A stretch of DNA of 64,000 nt from Caldilineaceae bacterium (GCA_019637685.1 JAHBVF010000013.1:1-64000), one strand, 5' to 3'; counted from the stretch's first letter, positions 51,705 through 60,194 are shown. Program-made: numbers and translations. The notes: generated from the sequence alone by a model not told the origin.

Positions 51705-52838
51705 ATGACTAACATCACAGCAATCGAAGTATTCCCCGTCCATCTCCCGATGATCCGCTCGTTCTCCTTCGCCAGTGGCTCCGCGGGGAAAGCGGGGGGC
51801 AAAGCGCCCCACGTCTTTGTCAAGCTGACCGACAGCGAGGGAGCGGTGGGCTGGGGTGAAGGGCGGCCCGTCCCCGGCTGGTCACCGGAGACGCTGGAAA
51901 CGGTCACGTCCACCCTGCGCGGCTATATCGCTCCCGCGGTCATCGGCCTGCCGGTCAGCGACCGCTGGGGGGTCCACGCCGCGATGCAGCGGGCGCTGGG
52001 CCGGGGACCGTCTATGGGACAGCCCATTGCCCGCTCTGCATTGGATATGGCCCTGCACGACCTGCTGGCGAAGCGGGCCGGACTTTCCCTGCGCGCCTTT
52101 CTGGGCGGCAGCAACGAGCGCAACCGCATGGCCCTCAGCTACACCCTCACCGGCCACGACCGGGCCTCAATTCTGGAGGAAATGGCCGTAGGCCAGGCCG
52201 CGGGCTTCCTCCACTTCAACTTCAAAGCCGCGGTCGCGCCGGAGACGGATGTGGAAGTGGCCGAGACCGTTGCAGAACACAGCGCATCCGGCGGCTTTGT
52301 CTGGGCCGACGCCAACCAGGGCTTCCAACTCCACAACGCCCGCCGGGTGGCAAAGGCTTTCGAATCCATCGGCGTGGATGTGCTGGAGCAGCCCCTACCC
52401 GCGGACCAGTTCGAGCAGATGGTCGCCCTGCGCGCCAGCACATCCATCCCCCTGGCCGTGGACGAGGCCAGCGTCGGCCCCGCCGACTTTTTCCGCTACG
52501 CCAGCCGGGGACTGGTGGACTATCTGGTGGTCAAAGTCACCCGCAGCGGCGGCATCTGGCCCAGCCTGCAACAGATCGCCATCGCCGAAGCCGCGGGTCT
52601 GCCCTTGCTGGTCAGCGGGCTGACCGACGGTTTTCTCACCAAAATGGCCGTCTGTCAGATGGCCCTGGCCTACGGTTTTGCCGGTCCGGCCGCGCTCAAC
52701 GGCAGCCAGTTCACCGACGAAAGCGCGCTCTTTCCCCGCAAAAGTGAAATCGAATACGGAGGCAGTGTTCACTTGACCGACGCGCCGGGGATCGGTGTGG
52801 AGCCGGACGAGACAGCGCTACGGGCATTCACTGCGTAG
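51705..52838 (+). CDS. mandelate racemase/muconate lactonizing enzyme family (enolase superfamily)
   Basis: 377 residues. The N-terminal capping domain starts MTNITAIEVFPVHLPMIRSF. Barrel elements are GWGEGRPVPGWSPETLE, SALDMALHDLLAKRAGL, the general-base region FLHFNFKAAVAP (Lys), metal ligands Asp in VWADANQGFQLH, Glu in DVLEQPLPADQ and the acid in LAVDEASVG, and the second Lys in YLVVKVTRSGGIW. This set fits dipeptide epimerases, muconate cycloisomerases or related racemases; the substrate is not deducible. ATG at 51705; the open frame before it is translated tandem repeat. Confidence 0.88.
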   Translation: MTNITAIEVFPVHLPMIRSFSFASGSAGKAGGKAPHVFVKLTDSEGAVGWGEGRPVPGWSPETLETVTSTLRGYIAPAVIGLPVSDRWGVHAAMQRALGRGPSMGQPIARSALDMALHDLLAKRAGLSLRAFLGGSNERNRMALSYTLTGHDRASILEEMAVGQAAGFLHFNFKAAVAPETDVEVAETVAEHSASGGFVWADANQGFQLHNARRVAKAFESIGVDVLEQPLPADQFEQMVALRASTSIPLAVDEASVGPADFFRYASRGLVDYLVVKVTRSGGIWPSLQQIAIAEAAGLPLLVSGLTDGFLTKMAVCQMALAYGFAGPAALNGSQFTDESALFPRKSEIEYGGSVHLTDAPGIGVEPDETALRAFTA

Positions 52839-52850
52839 GTTGGGTTCTCG

Positions 52851-52924
52851 CCAATGTTGGGTGAATGCCTGGGTTGTTGGCGAGGCATTCACGGTCGCGT
52901 GGGCGGCATTCACCCAACCTACGC
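52851..52924. repeat. palindromic tandem repeat unit 1
   Basis: GTTGGGTGAATGCC and GGCATTCACCCAAC form an inverted repeat around GGGTTGTTGGCG and CGGTCGCGTGGG. Unit 2 is at 52948-53021, about 97 bases on, in the same orientation. Confidence 0.75.
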
Positions 52925-52947
52925 CAGGCGAACCCAACACAAACCCG

Positions 52948-53021
52948 CCAATGTTGGGTGAATGCCTGGATTGTTGGCGGGGTGTTCGCGGTCGCATGGA
53001 CGGCATTCACCCAACCTACGC
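52948..53021. repeat. palindromic tandem repeat unit 2
   Basis: Second unit with about eight substitutions relative to 52851-52924. The pair may act as a terminator between the enolase-superfamily and radical SAM genes. Confidence 0.75.
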
Positions 53022-53092
53022 TACGGAACTCCGCTGTGTGGCTGTGCGTTTGCTCTGGTAGCATCCGCACAACCGATCAGAGAGGAAGCCCC

Positions 53093-54577
53093 ATGCGCGT
53101 CAAAATGATTTTGCCCGCGCTGACCGAAGCTGTCAGCCCCCTTTTTCGCCCCATCAAATATTCCCTGTTTCCCCCGCTGGGCCTGGCAACCCTGGCTGCT
53201 TATCTGGACGACAGCGACGAAATCGACCTGCAAGACGAGCACGTAGAAAAATTGCGCCTGGACGACCAGCCGGAATTGGTCGTCATTCAGGTCTACATCA
53301 CCAGCGCGCGCCGAGCCTACGAACTGGCCGATCACTACCGGGCGCGGGGCGCATACGTCTGTCTGGGCGGGCTGCACGTCACTTCTTTGCCAGAGGAGGC
53401 CGCGACCCACGCCGACACAATCTTCACCGGTCCGGGGGAGGATAGCTGGCCCATTTTCCTGGCCGACTATCGGGCCGGTCAGCCCCAGACCCGCTACAAC
53501 GCGCCGAGCCGACGCACAATTGTCGGCATTCCCCCCATCCGCCGGGACCTGATCAAACGCCATCTGTATATGGTTCCCAACTCGATTGTGGTGTCGCGGG
53601 GCTGTCCCTATCACTGCGATTTTTGCTACAAAGAGGCTTTCTTTGAGGGAGGCAACTCCTTCTACACCCAACGGGTGGACGAGGCGTTGGCCGAGATTGA
53701 CCGACTGCCCGGCAAGCATCTCTACTTTCTGGACGATCACCTGTTAGGCGATCCCAAATTCGCGGCCGCGCTCTTCGAGGGGATGCGGGGGATGGGTCGG
53801 GTCTTTCAGGGCGCGGCGACGGTCAATTCGCTGCTCGCGCCCGGCCTGCTGGAAAAGGCGCGGGACGCGGGTCTGCGCAGCATCTTCGTCGGCTTCGAGA
53901 ATCTGGATCAGGCCAATTTGCGCCACAGCAGCAAAACCCAAAATTTGGGCCGAGACTACGACGCGATGATCCGCCGGGTTCATGCCGAAGGGGTGATGCT
54001 CAACGGCAGTTTTGTCTTTGGCATGGACGGGGACGGCCCGGATGTCTTTGCACGAACCGTCGATTGGGCCGTTGAGCAGAGCATCGAGACTGCCACCTTC
54101 CACATTATGACCCCCTACCCCAGCACGGCCCTCCACCAGCGCATGGCCGCCGAGGGGCGACTGCTGCATCAGGACTGGGACCTCTACGACACCCGGCATA
54201 CGGTTTTCCAGCCCAAAGGGATGACCCCCGCCCAGTTGGAGGAAGGCTACTGGCGGGCCTACCGCAACTTCTATCGCTGGTCGTTCATCCTGCGCGGCGC
54301 GTCTCACAAAGAGACACCGGTGCAGGCCGTGCGCCACGTGGCCTACGCCGCGGGATGGAAGAAGTTCGAGGGGTTGTGGAACGCACTGATCCGGCTGAAG
54401 CAGGTCTCCTACGCCCTGCCGATTCTGGAGCGGGTGCTGCTGGGCACGGATTCTGTAGATAGCCACAGGGCGACACCTGCGGCTTGCCCGAAACCAGCCC
54501 CGCCGCTAGAATGGGAGGAGACGCTCAGTCTTGCAACCCTTGCCAGCCAACCCACAGCCCAGGAGTTACAGCGGTGA
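53093..54577 (+). CDS. B12-binding domain radical SAM protein
   Basis: 494 residues. The N-terminal cobalamin-type Rossmann domain reads FPPLGLATLAAYLDD, then ARGAYVCLGGLHVTSLPEEA (no DxHxxG-like His, so binding is uncertain). The radical SAM cluster is VSRGCPYHCDFCYKEAFF (CxxxCxxC). Later blocks are HLYFLDDHLLGDPKFAAALF, RSIFVGFENLDQANLRHSSK and LNGSFVFGMDGDGPDVFART. The architecture matches methyltransferase-like and hopanoid-type enzymes; the substrate is unknown. Upstream open frame is repeat and is not used; ATG at 53093 has AGAGAGGAAG upstream. The extended C-terminal tail is Pro-rich. Confidence 0.88.
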   Translation: MRVKMILPALTEAVSPLFRPIKYSLFPPLGLATLAAYLDDSDEIDLQDEHVEKLRLDDQPELVVIQVYITSARRAYELADHYRARGAYVCLGGLHVTSLPEEAATHADTIFTGPGEDSWPIFLADYRAGQPQTRYNAPSRRTIVGIPPIRRDLIKRHLYMVPNSIVVSRGCPYHCDFCYKEAFFEGGNSFYTQRVDEALAEIDRLPGKHLYFLDDHLLGDPKFAAALFEGMRGMGRVFQGAATVNSLLAPGLLEKARDAGLRSIFVGFENLDQANLRHSSKTQNLGRDYDAMIRRVHAEGVMLNGSFVFGMDGDGPDVFARTVDWAVEQSIETATFHIMTPYPSTALHQRMAAEGRLLHQDWDLYDTRHTVFQPKGMTPAQLEEGYWRAYRNFYRWSFILRGASHKETPVQAVRHVAYAAGWKKFEGLWNALIRLKQVSYALPILERVLLGTDSVDSHRATPAACPKPAPPLEWEETLSLATLASQPTAQELQR

Positions 54578-54630
54578 CAGCCTTTCAGATAAACGGCACG
54601 CATGACGCGCCTTTTGGTGATGCACGATAA

Positions 54631-55116
54631 ATGGCCCGGACGATCAAACGCTTCTCCGACGGCAGTTTGCTGGAATTCGACCAGGGCAATTTCGACGAAT
54701 GGTGCATCTTTCTCACCCGGCCCGGCCGCGCCCGCTTCGCGCCCAAAGATTGGCAATACTTCACCCGCCTGCAAGAGTTGGCGGCTGCCTACGGCGCGGA
54801 CAAAACCTACGCCGATTTCGTCATCGTTTTCGACGCCACAGACAAAATCCTCGACGCCGAACTCCTGGCCCGCATCAGCGCCTTTTCGCTTGACTACACG
54901 CAGGATGTGTTGCGCGCCGATATTGTTTTCACCCTTCTCTACGCGGGGATGCTGGCCGAGGAGAACAAAGCCTTTGCTCCTCTGGGCAAGCGCATCAAAC
55001 ATCTGGGCGTCTATCAGGTGGTGATGGAAGGGATGCGCCCGCGGGAGGCCGCCACCTTCAGCGTAGGCCGCCCCTGGCAGGAACTCGCCCGTCTCTGCGC
55101 GGGGCGGGGATTTTAG
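54631..55116 (+). CDS. unknown protein coupled to Dam methylase
   Basis: 161 residues with no domain that I can name. It starts MARTIKRFSDGSLLEFDQGN, continues FDEWCIFLTRPGRARFAPKD with WQYFTRLQELA, and ends GKRIKHLGVYQVVMEGMRPR followed by WQELARLC. It looks soluble, mixed alpha/beta. It stops three bases before the start of the Dam gene on the same strand, so they form one unit. A partner protein of a methylase could be a specificity or regulatory subunit, or a cognate restriction-type factor; the sequence has no PD-(D/E)xK or HNH motif to support a nuclease. Confidence 0.68.
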   Translation: MARTIKRFSDGSLLEFDQGNFDEWCIFLTRPGRARFAPKDWQYFTRLQELAAAYGADKTYADFVIVFDATDKILDAELLARISAFSLDYTQDVLRADIVFTLLYAGMLAEENKAFAPLGKRIKHLGVYQVVMEGMRPREAATFSVGRPWQELARLCAGRGF

Positions 55117-55119
55117 CCA

Positions 55120-55923
55120 ATGCGCACTTTTCTGAAATGGGCGGGCAACAAACAGCGGATGGTGGCGCGGATTACTGCGCTCCTGCCCAAAGGCCAACGG
55201 CTGATCGAGCCTTTTGTCGGCTCCGGCGCGCTCTTTCTCAACAGCGACTATCCGGCCTATTTGCTGGCGGACAGCAACGGCGATCTGATCGATCTTTACT
55301 GCCGTTTGCAGGCGGAGGGCAATGATTTCATCGACTTCTGCCGCACGCTTTTTGTGGCGGAAAACAATACGCCCGACGCTTTCTACGGCCTGCGCGCCAC
55401 CTTCAACGGGACAGAAGATGCCCGGCTTAAATCGGCCCTCTTCCTCTACCTCAACCGCCACGGCTACAACGGCCTCTGCCGCTACAATGCCAGCGGCGGT
55501 TTCAACGTGCCCTTTGGCCGCTACAAAAAGCCCTACTTTCCCCAGGCCGAAATGGAAGCTTTCTGGGAAAAATCCCAGACGGCCCGTTTCTGCCAACAGA
55601 ACTTTGCCACCACAATGCAGGCGGCCCAGCCCGGCGATGTGATCTACTGCGATCCGCCGTATGTCCCCCTCTCGTCCACCGCCCATTTCACCAGCTACAG
55701 CGCGGGCGGCTTCGGTTTTGACCAGCAATTGGCCCTGGCCGCGGCCGCGCGGGAGGCAGCCAGCCGAGGCGTGCCCGTGCTCATCTCCAACCACGCCACG
55801 CCGGAGATCGAAGAAGCCTATGCAGGCGCGAGCTTCGAGCGCTTTCAGGTGCAGCGCTATATCAGCGCCGATGCCAACAACCGGAACGCGGTGGGCGAGC
55901 TGCTGGCGCTCTTTCATCCCTAG
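55120..55923 (+). CDS. DNA adenine methylase (Dam family, N6-adenine)
   Basis: 267 residues, alpha-type N6-adenine methyltransferase. The SAM motif is FLKWAGNKQRMVARI with FVGSGALFLNSDYPAYLLAD; the catalytic motif DPPY is in DVIYCDPPYVPLS (about 183). The spacer contains YLNRHGYNGLCRYNASGGFN (the 'rfN..G.FN' family mark) and VPFGRYKKPYFP. The target is probably GATC by family resemblance, not shown. It follows the unknown 161-residue gene with a three-base gap. No restriction endonuclease is recognised, so it may be an orphan methylase or part of an unusual system. Confidence 0.92.
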   Translation: MRTFLKWAGNKQRMVARITALLPKGQRLIEPFVGSGALFLNSDYPAYLLADSNGDLIDLYCRLQAEGNDFIDFCRTLFVAENNTPDAFYGLRATFNGTEDARLKSALFLYLNRHGYNGLCRYNASGGFNVPFGRYKKPYFPQAEMEAFWEKSQTARFCQQNFATTMQAAQPGDVIYCDPPYVPLSSTAHFTSYSAGGFGFDQQLALAAAAREAASRGVPVLISNHATPEIEEAYAGASFERFQVQRYISADANNRNAVGELLALFHP

Positions 55924-56154
55924 ACAGTTCAGGCCACGCCACCGATGGGTGTAATGCAAGTTGGGGGCGCGAGATGCTGATTCCGGGAATCGACCGGACG
56001 ATCCAAGGCATTCACACCAGGTTTGGTCGATTCCCGGAATCGGTTGTACCCCTGCTCCATTACACCCTCCACCCGTGCTGTGGTTGCGGCGGCAATGGAG
56101 CAGGGGTACAATGGAGAGACTATCATTCACCCCGCCCGCCAAAGGAGAAGTGCT
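55924..56154. other. intergenic with two inverted repeats
   Basis: GATTCCGGGAATCGACC (55979-55995) pairs with GGTCGATTCCCGGAATC (56025-56041), and GTACCCCTGCTCCATT (56046-56061) pairs with AATGGAGCAGGGGTAC (56094-56109). The first pair repeats the palindrome seen near 22290 and 40340. Confidence 0.6.
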
Positions 56155-56361
56155 GTGAACGAGAGCGAGAACAAAGGCAAAGGCTATCAAAACTACAACC
56201 CAGTCACTGTGACTGTCAGTGAATCAGTGGGGATTCTCGTGTTGGGTGTGCTGGCGGTGATGCTGCTGTTCGCACTCCTGCGCAGCCAGTCCCGCCACCG
56301 CAAGCTGCTGGCCCAGCTCGCCGGTCTGGAAGCGCAGACAGCAGAGGAGCAAGCCCAATGA
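56155..56361 (+). CDS. small single-pass membrane protein
   Basis: 68 residues. It begins with GTG at 56155 (AAAGGAG eight bases upstream): NESENKGKGYQNYNPVTVTV, then a hydrophobic segment VGILVLGVLAVMLLFALLRS (about 26-45) and a polar helix HRKLLAQLAGLEAQTAEEQ. The end overlaps the ATG of the D-amino-acid oxidase-like gene by four bases (56358-56361), implying coupled translation. Likely a membrane tether or an adaptor, but the function is unknown. The open frame further upstream is repeat-derived. Confidence 0.7.
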   Translation: MNESENKGKGYQNYNPVTVTVSESVGILVLGVLAVMLLFALLRSQSRHRKLLAQLAGLEAQTAEEQAQ

Positions 56362-57311
56362 CGGATGTAACAGTCATCGGCTGCGGCGTCTCTGGGCTTT
56401 CCAGCGCTATTCGCCTGCAAGAAGCTGGATTTTCGGTGCGGATCGTCAGCCGTGAGTTGCCGCCCCACACCACCTCCGATGTGGCCGGGGCCATTTGGCA
56501 TCCCATCTCCGCGGAAAATTTGCCCAACGGTCTGCGCTGGGCATCCGAGTGTCGGGAGGAGTTGCTGCGGCTGGTGGACGACCCCACAACCGGCGTGCAG
56601 GTCATTGAATTGCTGGAGCCGGTGGAGGAAGGCAAGGAGGGCATGGCCTGGCAGGCGATGCTCGACGACTTGCGCCCAGCACAGGAAGATGAACTGCCCT
56701 TGGGCTATACGGGCGGCTTTCGTTACAGCGTGCCACTGATCGAGACACCGATTTATATGGCCTATCTGGTGCGCCGCTTCCAGGCCAACGGCGGCGAGAT
56801 TCAACAGGCGCTGGTGGACGATCTGGACAGTTTCGCCGGAGCCGAGCGGCTGGTGGTCAACTGTACCGGCGCGTGGGCGGGCAAGCTCACCGGCGACAAT
56901 CGGGTCTTCCCTATCCGGGGGCAGATACTGCGGCTGCCGCCCCAGCCCCACATCACCCACGCCTTTATGAGCCACGGCGGGCCGCTGGGTTTCACATATA
57001 TTTTCCCCCGCTCCCAGGATTGTCTGCTGGGCGGCACATCGGAGGCAGGGAACTGGTCTGTGCGCCCCGACGACGCCACCAGCGCGGCCATCCGCGGGCG
57101 CTGCACATCCGTGGACCCATCCCTGGCCAACGCGGAAGTCATCGATGTGCGGGTGGGCCTGCGTCCGGGCCGGGATGAGGTGCGCCTGGAACTGGAGGAG
57201 ACGGCCAACGGCCCGGTCATCCACAATTATGGCCACAGTGGAATTGGGCATACGCTGGCCTGGGGCTGCGCGAATGATGTGACGCGGCTGGCGCAGAAAC
57301 GATTTGGGTAA
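56358..57311 (+). CDS. FAD-dependent oxidoreductase, D-amino-acid oxidase-like
   Basis: 317 residues, similar to eukaryote-type D-amino-acid and D-aspartate oxidases. The FAD motif is VTVIGCGVSGLSSAIRLQEA. Others are TTSDVAGAIWHP, the middle segment FRYSVPLIETPIYMAYLVRR, LVVNCTGAWAGKLTGD, FPIRGQILRLPPQP, and the closing motif HNYGHSGIGHTLAWGCA. The catalytic Arg is probably in DVRVGLRPGRDEVRLE. Oxidises D-amino acids to keto acids with peroxide release; a catalase gene is far off at 22 kb. It is coupled to a small membrane protein by a four-base overlap. Confidence 0.88.
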   Translation: MTDVTVIGCGVSGLSSAIRLQEAGFSVRIVSRELPPHTTSDVAGAIWHPISAENLPNGLRWASECREELLRLVDDPTTGVQVIELLEPVEEGKEGMAWQAMLDDLRPAQEDELPLGYTGGFRYSVPLIETPIYMAYLVRRFQANGGEIQQALVDDLDSFAGAERLVVNCTGAWAGKLTGDNRVFPIRGQILRLPPQPHITHAFMSHGGPLGFTYIFPRSQDCLLGGTSEAGNWSVRPDDATSAAIRGRCTSVDPSLANAEVIDVRVGLRPGRDEVRLELEETANGPVIHNYGHSGIGHTLAWGCANDVTRLAQKRFG

Positions 57312-57448
57312 AAGTGCTGCGTGCTGCGTGAGCAGTGGTGTCGGCGCGGCCACAGTCTGGCAAGAGATAGTGATATGCCAATGGCTAGTCTACGGAACGC
57401 AATACGCAGCCACGCAGCCACGCAGCACGCAGCCAAAAGGAGTCTCCT
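57312..57448. repeat. intergenic with CGTGCTGCGT iterations
   Basis: GTGCTGCGTGCTGCGTG near the start and CGCAGCCACGCAGCCACGCA then GCACGCAGCC before the RtcB gene; the two ends are loosely inverted. Similar units recur at 61683-61746. Confidence 0.55.
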
Positions 57449-58636
57449 ATGACCTATCAGATGATCAATAACATCCCCGTCTGGGGCGAGCCGGACCAGG
57501 GCGCGGTTGACCAGATGGTCAATTGTGCTCGTTCTGGCGAGGCCGCGGCGCTGATGGCGGATCACCACCTGGGCTACGCGATGCCCATCGGCGGCGTGAT
57601 TGGCTATAGGGACAAAATCAGTCCGTCCGGTGTTGGGTTCGACATTGCGTGCGGGAATAAAGCCGTGCGCATCGACGCGCCCGCGGCGGAAGTCCGCCAG
57701 AACATTGGCCGCATTATGGACGACATCTGGGCGACCCTCTCCTTTGGTATCGGTCTGAAAAACCGGGAAAAGGCCGACCACTCCCTTTTTGACGTCGACC
57801 CGGCCTGGGACATCCCCATTGCCCGCAAGCATAAACAGATGGCTGCCGAGCAGTTGGGCACAATCGGCAGCGGCAACCACTACGTGGACATCTTCGAGGA
57901 CGAAGAGCAGCGCATTTGGATCGGCGTCCATTTTGGCTCGCGTGGGCTGGGCCACCGGTTGGCCAGCCACTTTATCAAAGCGGGCGGCGGCAAAGACGGG
58001 ATGTACGTGGACCCGGTGCTGCTGGACGTGGACAGCCAGCTCGGCCAGGAGTACATCGCCTGTATGAAGTTGGCTGGCCGTTACGCCTACGCGGGCCGGG
58101 ATTGGGTGGCGGATCGGGTGGCACGGCTGCTGGGCGCGCATATTCGGGAGGAAGTCCACAACCACCACAATTTCGCCTGGGAAGAGGAACACAACGGCCA
58201 GAAATTGTGGGTGGTGCGCAAAGGCGCAACGCCCGCTTTCCCCGGACAGAAGGGTTTTGTGGGCGGGTCTATGGGGGATATTTCTGTGATTCTGGAAGGG
58301 GTGGAGAGCGAGGAAAGCGCAGTGGCCCTCTATTCTACCGTCCACGGCGCGGGGCGGGTGATGTCCCGCACACGCGCGGCAGGCAAGTTTCGCTTTCGCA
58401 AAGGGCGCAAAGTGCAGGTATCCGAAGGGGAGATCAGCCGCAAAATGATGATGCAATGGGTGCGTCAGGCCGGTGTGGAGCTACGCGGCGCGGGCGTTGA
58501 CGAATCCCCCCACGTCTACAAACGGCTGCCCGGAGTCCTCGCCTATCACGGCAATACCATTCGCATCCTGCACACGCTGACGCCCCTGGGCGTGGCCATG
58601 GCGGGGGAAGATGAGCGCGATCCGTATAAGGATTAG
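57449..58636 (+). CDS. rtcB: RtcB family RNA ligase
   Basis: 395 residues, RNA-splicing ligase RtcB, which joins a 3'-phosphate or 2',3'-cyclic phosphate end to a 5'-hydroxyl using GTP and Mn2+. Landmarks are ADHHLGYAMPIGGVIGY, SPSGVGFDIACGNKAVR (Cys/metal site), LGTIGSGNHYVDIFEDEEQR, GVHFGSRGLGHRLASHF, NHHNFAWEEEH and the guanylated His in STVHGAGRVMSRTRA (about 295), then YKRLPGVLAYHGNTIRI. It is shorter than the roughly 480-residue archaeal form, as is usual for this bacterial subgroup. ATG preceded by AAAAGGAG. No RtcA or RtcR neighbour. Confidence 0.93.
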   Translation: MTYQMINNIPVWGEPDQGAVDQMVNCARSGEAAALMADHHLGYAMPIGGVIGYRDKISPSGVGFDIACGNKAVRIDAPAAEVRQNIGRIMDDIWATLSFGIGLKNREKADHSLFDVDPAWDIPIARKHKQMAAEQLGTIGSGNHYVDIFEDEEQRIWIGVHFGSRGLGHRLASHFIKAGGGKDGMYVDPVLLDVDSQLGQEYIACMKLAGRYAYAGRDWVADRVARLLGAHIREEVHNHHNFAWEEEHNGQKLWVVRKGATPAFPGQKGFVGGSMGDISVILEGVESEESAVALYSTVHGAGRVMSRTRAAGKFRFRKGRKVQVSEGEISRKMMMQWVRQAGVELRGAGVDESPHVYKRLPGVLAYHGNTIRILHTLTPLGVAMAGEDERDPYKD

Positions 58637-58668
58637 TTGATTGGTTCATTGGCTGATTGGGGGTCGGG

Positions 58669-59214
58669 ATGGCGTATGCTGGTTTCGAGGAATTGGATGT
58701 GTATCGGCTGGCGGAGCGCATCGCAGATCGATGTTATGAGGTTGTGAACACTTGGCGTCCGCTCGATCAGGAAACAGTAGGGAAGCAGTTGATTCGGGCG
58801 GCGGATAGTATCGGAGCTAATATTGCCGAAGGTCATGGCCGGTATCATTACGGAGATCAATTGCGCTTCCTCTACTATGCGCGGGGAAGTCTTGACGAGA
58901 CGAGACATTGGATGCGACGGGTACGGCACAGGCAACTTCTACCAGTAGAGTCGGCTGACAAAGCACTCGGCGTACTCGAAGAATTGGCCAAGAAATTGAA
59001 CGCATACATCTCTTTCATCCGACGCCAGCGAAAGAGCAGCAACAAACAATCAGCCAATACAGTTGCGGAAGAATCACCCTTTTACAATACGGCAGTCATT
59101 CCCCAGTACAGTTTTGGTGATGCTATAGCCCATTCGGTTGACGAGTTCGACGAAGATCGGGGTTCTGCCTTACCCGAATCATCGCCAGATGTTCTCGGTG
59201 AGCCATTATTCTAA
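58669..59214 (+). CDS. four helix bundle protein
   Basis: 181 residues. The first 125 match the four-helix-bundle family once called 23S rRNA intervening-sequence proteins: FEELDVYRLAERIADRCYEV, QETVGKQLIRAADSIGANIA, EGHGRYHYGDQLRFLYYARG and SLDETRHWMRRVR. The remaining 55 residues are polar and extended (DRGSALPESSPDVLGEPLF). The function is unknown; these genes are often found singly in intergenic spots. ATG at 58669 follows a G-rich stretch; a TTG 12 bases earlier is possible. Confidence 0.85.
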   Translation: MAYAGFEELDVYRLAERIADRCYEVVNTWRPLDQETVGKQLIRAADSIGANIAEGHGRYHYGDQLRFLYYARGSLDETRHWMRRVRHRQLLPVESADKALGVLEELAKKLNAYISFIRRQRKSSNKQSANTVAEESPFYNTAVIPQYSFGDAIAHSVDEFDEDRGSALPESSPDVLGEPLF

Positions 59215-59245
59215 TCCTCTCGATTCGCGCCAACGAGACAACCCA

Positions 59246-60097
59246 ATGAACCAATCAACCAGCAGACCAATCAACCTTTCCTCCGCCCGAGATTTTGTGT
59301 ACAGCAACGGTATCCTGTGGGAGCGTCTGTTATTCAGCCATCTGTTCGAGGGGCGGGCGGTGGAACCGGTGCTGGCCGCATTCCGGGCCTACAAAAACAG
59401 CGACAACGGCTTCGGCAATGCCCTGGAACACGACATCCGTTGCCCGGATTCCCATCCGTTGGCATTGGAGTTTCTGCTGGGGGTGTTGCAGCGCACGGGG
59501 GTTGAACCCGGCGATCTGCTGGACGGCACAGCCCATTGGGTAGAGATGCAGCGCAAAGAGGACGGCTCCCTGGCAAATCCGGCGGCTGTGCTGGACTATC
59601 CCCACGCGCTCTGGTGGAACGAAGGCGGGCAACACATCCCCGATGCCATCACAGCCCGGCTGCTGCGTTTCGGAAAATGTGCGCCATCTTTGGCCCAGTC
59701 CACCCGGCGCTGGGTGGAGAAAAATCTGACACTGGAGGACATCCGCGCCACCGACTGGCTCTTTATGAACTATCACGCCCACGACTACTTTTTTCAGGTG
59801 GACGACTTCCCCGGTGTGGAAGAACTGCGGGACGCGACAATTGCCAACATTCTGCGCTGCGCCGAAGCCGCGCCCCCAGGCCAGCACATCAGCTTCTTCG
59901 ATCTCGCGCCCACGCCCCATTCGCCGGTAGCCTTGGCCGCGGACAACGCGCTGATCGAGCGCTGCCTGGCCACCGTGGCCAACGGTCAGCAGGAAGACGG
60001 CGGCTGGCGAGACGAGCACGGCCTCTCCCAGTGGTGGCCCTGGACAACGATCTGCGCGCTGTTGACGTTGCGGGCATACGGTGAAAGTTTTCCGTAG
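59246..60097 (+). CDS. unknown protein with alpha/alpha-barrel-like (squalene cyclase-type) repeats
   Basis: 283 residues. Repeated Gly/Trp-rich helices such as NSDNGFGNALEHD, QRKEDGSLANPAAVLD and the terminal QQEDGGWRDEHGLSQWWPWT (QW-motif style) recall the prenyltransferase/squalene cyclase (alpha/alpha)6 fold. The catalytic DxDD of cyclases is not seen. The function cannot be named. The start is uncertain: ATG at 59246 lacks a strong ribosome site, and in-frame upstream sequence is open to 59138 but looks non-homologous. A hairpin with a T-run follows the stop. Confidence 0.65.
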   Translation: MNQSTSRPINLSSARDFVYSNGILWERLLFSHLFEGRAVEPVLAAFRAYKNSDNGFGNALEHDIRCPDSHPLALEFLLGVLQRTGVEPGDLLDGTAHWVEMQRKEDGSLANPAAVLDYPHALWWNEGGQHIPDAITARLLRFGKCAPSLAQSTRRWVEKNLTLEDIRATDWLFMNYHAHDYFFQVDDFPGVEELRDATIANILRCAEAAPPGQHISFFDLAPTPHSPVALAADNALIERCLATVANGQQEDGGWRDEHGLSQWWPWTTICALLTLRAYGESFP

Positions 60098-60099
60098 TG

Positions 60100-60150
60100 C
60101 GTAGTGCGTGAACTGGTGTCACTTTCAGTTCACGCACTACGGAATTTTTC
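60100..60150 (+). terminator. rho-independent-type terminator
   Basis: CCGTAGTGCG...GTGCGTGAACTG pairs with CAGTTCACGCACTACGG, followed by AATTTTTC. It lies directly after the stop of the 59246-60097 gene. Confidence 0.65.
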
Positions 60151-60165
60151 CATCAATTTTGCCCC

Positions 60166-60194
60166 TTTACAACTGCCCACTCCTGTGCTACACT
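60166..60194 (+). promoter_or_regulatory. sigma70-type promoter for the 27-codon ORF
   Basis: TTTACA (60166-60171) and TACACT (60189-60194) are exactly 17 bases apart, putting transcription start near 60201 and a 45-base leader before the ATG at 60246. Confidence 0.5.

Noticed and set aside
53021..54466. Two long minus-strand frames opposite the radical SAM gene
   Set aside because: The plus-strand protein has the CxxxCxxC cluster and a ribosome site; the minus frames have neither.
54409..56190. Minus-strand open frame of 593 codons across the Dam pair
   Set aside because: The longest antisense frame in the window, but it contains the complement of DPPY and other Dam motifs and begins in repeats; no protein family pattern.
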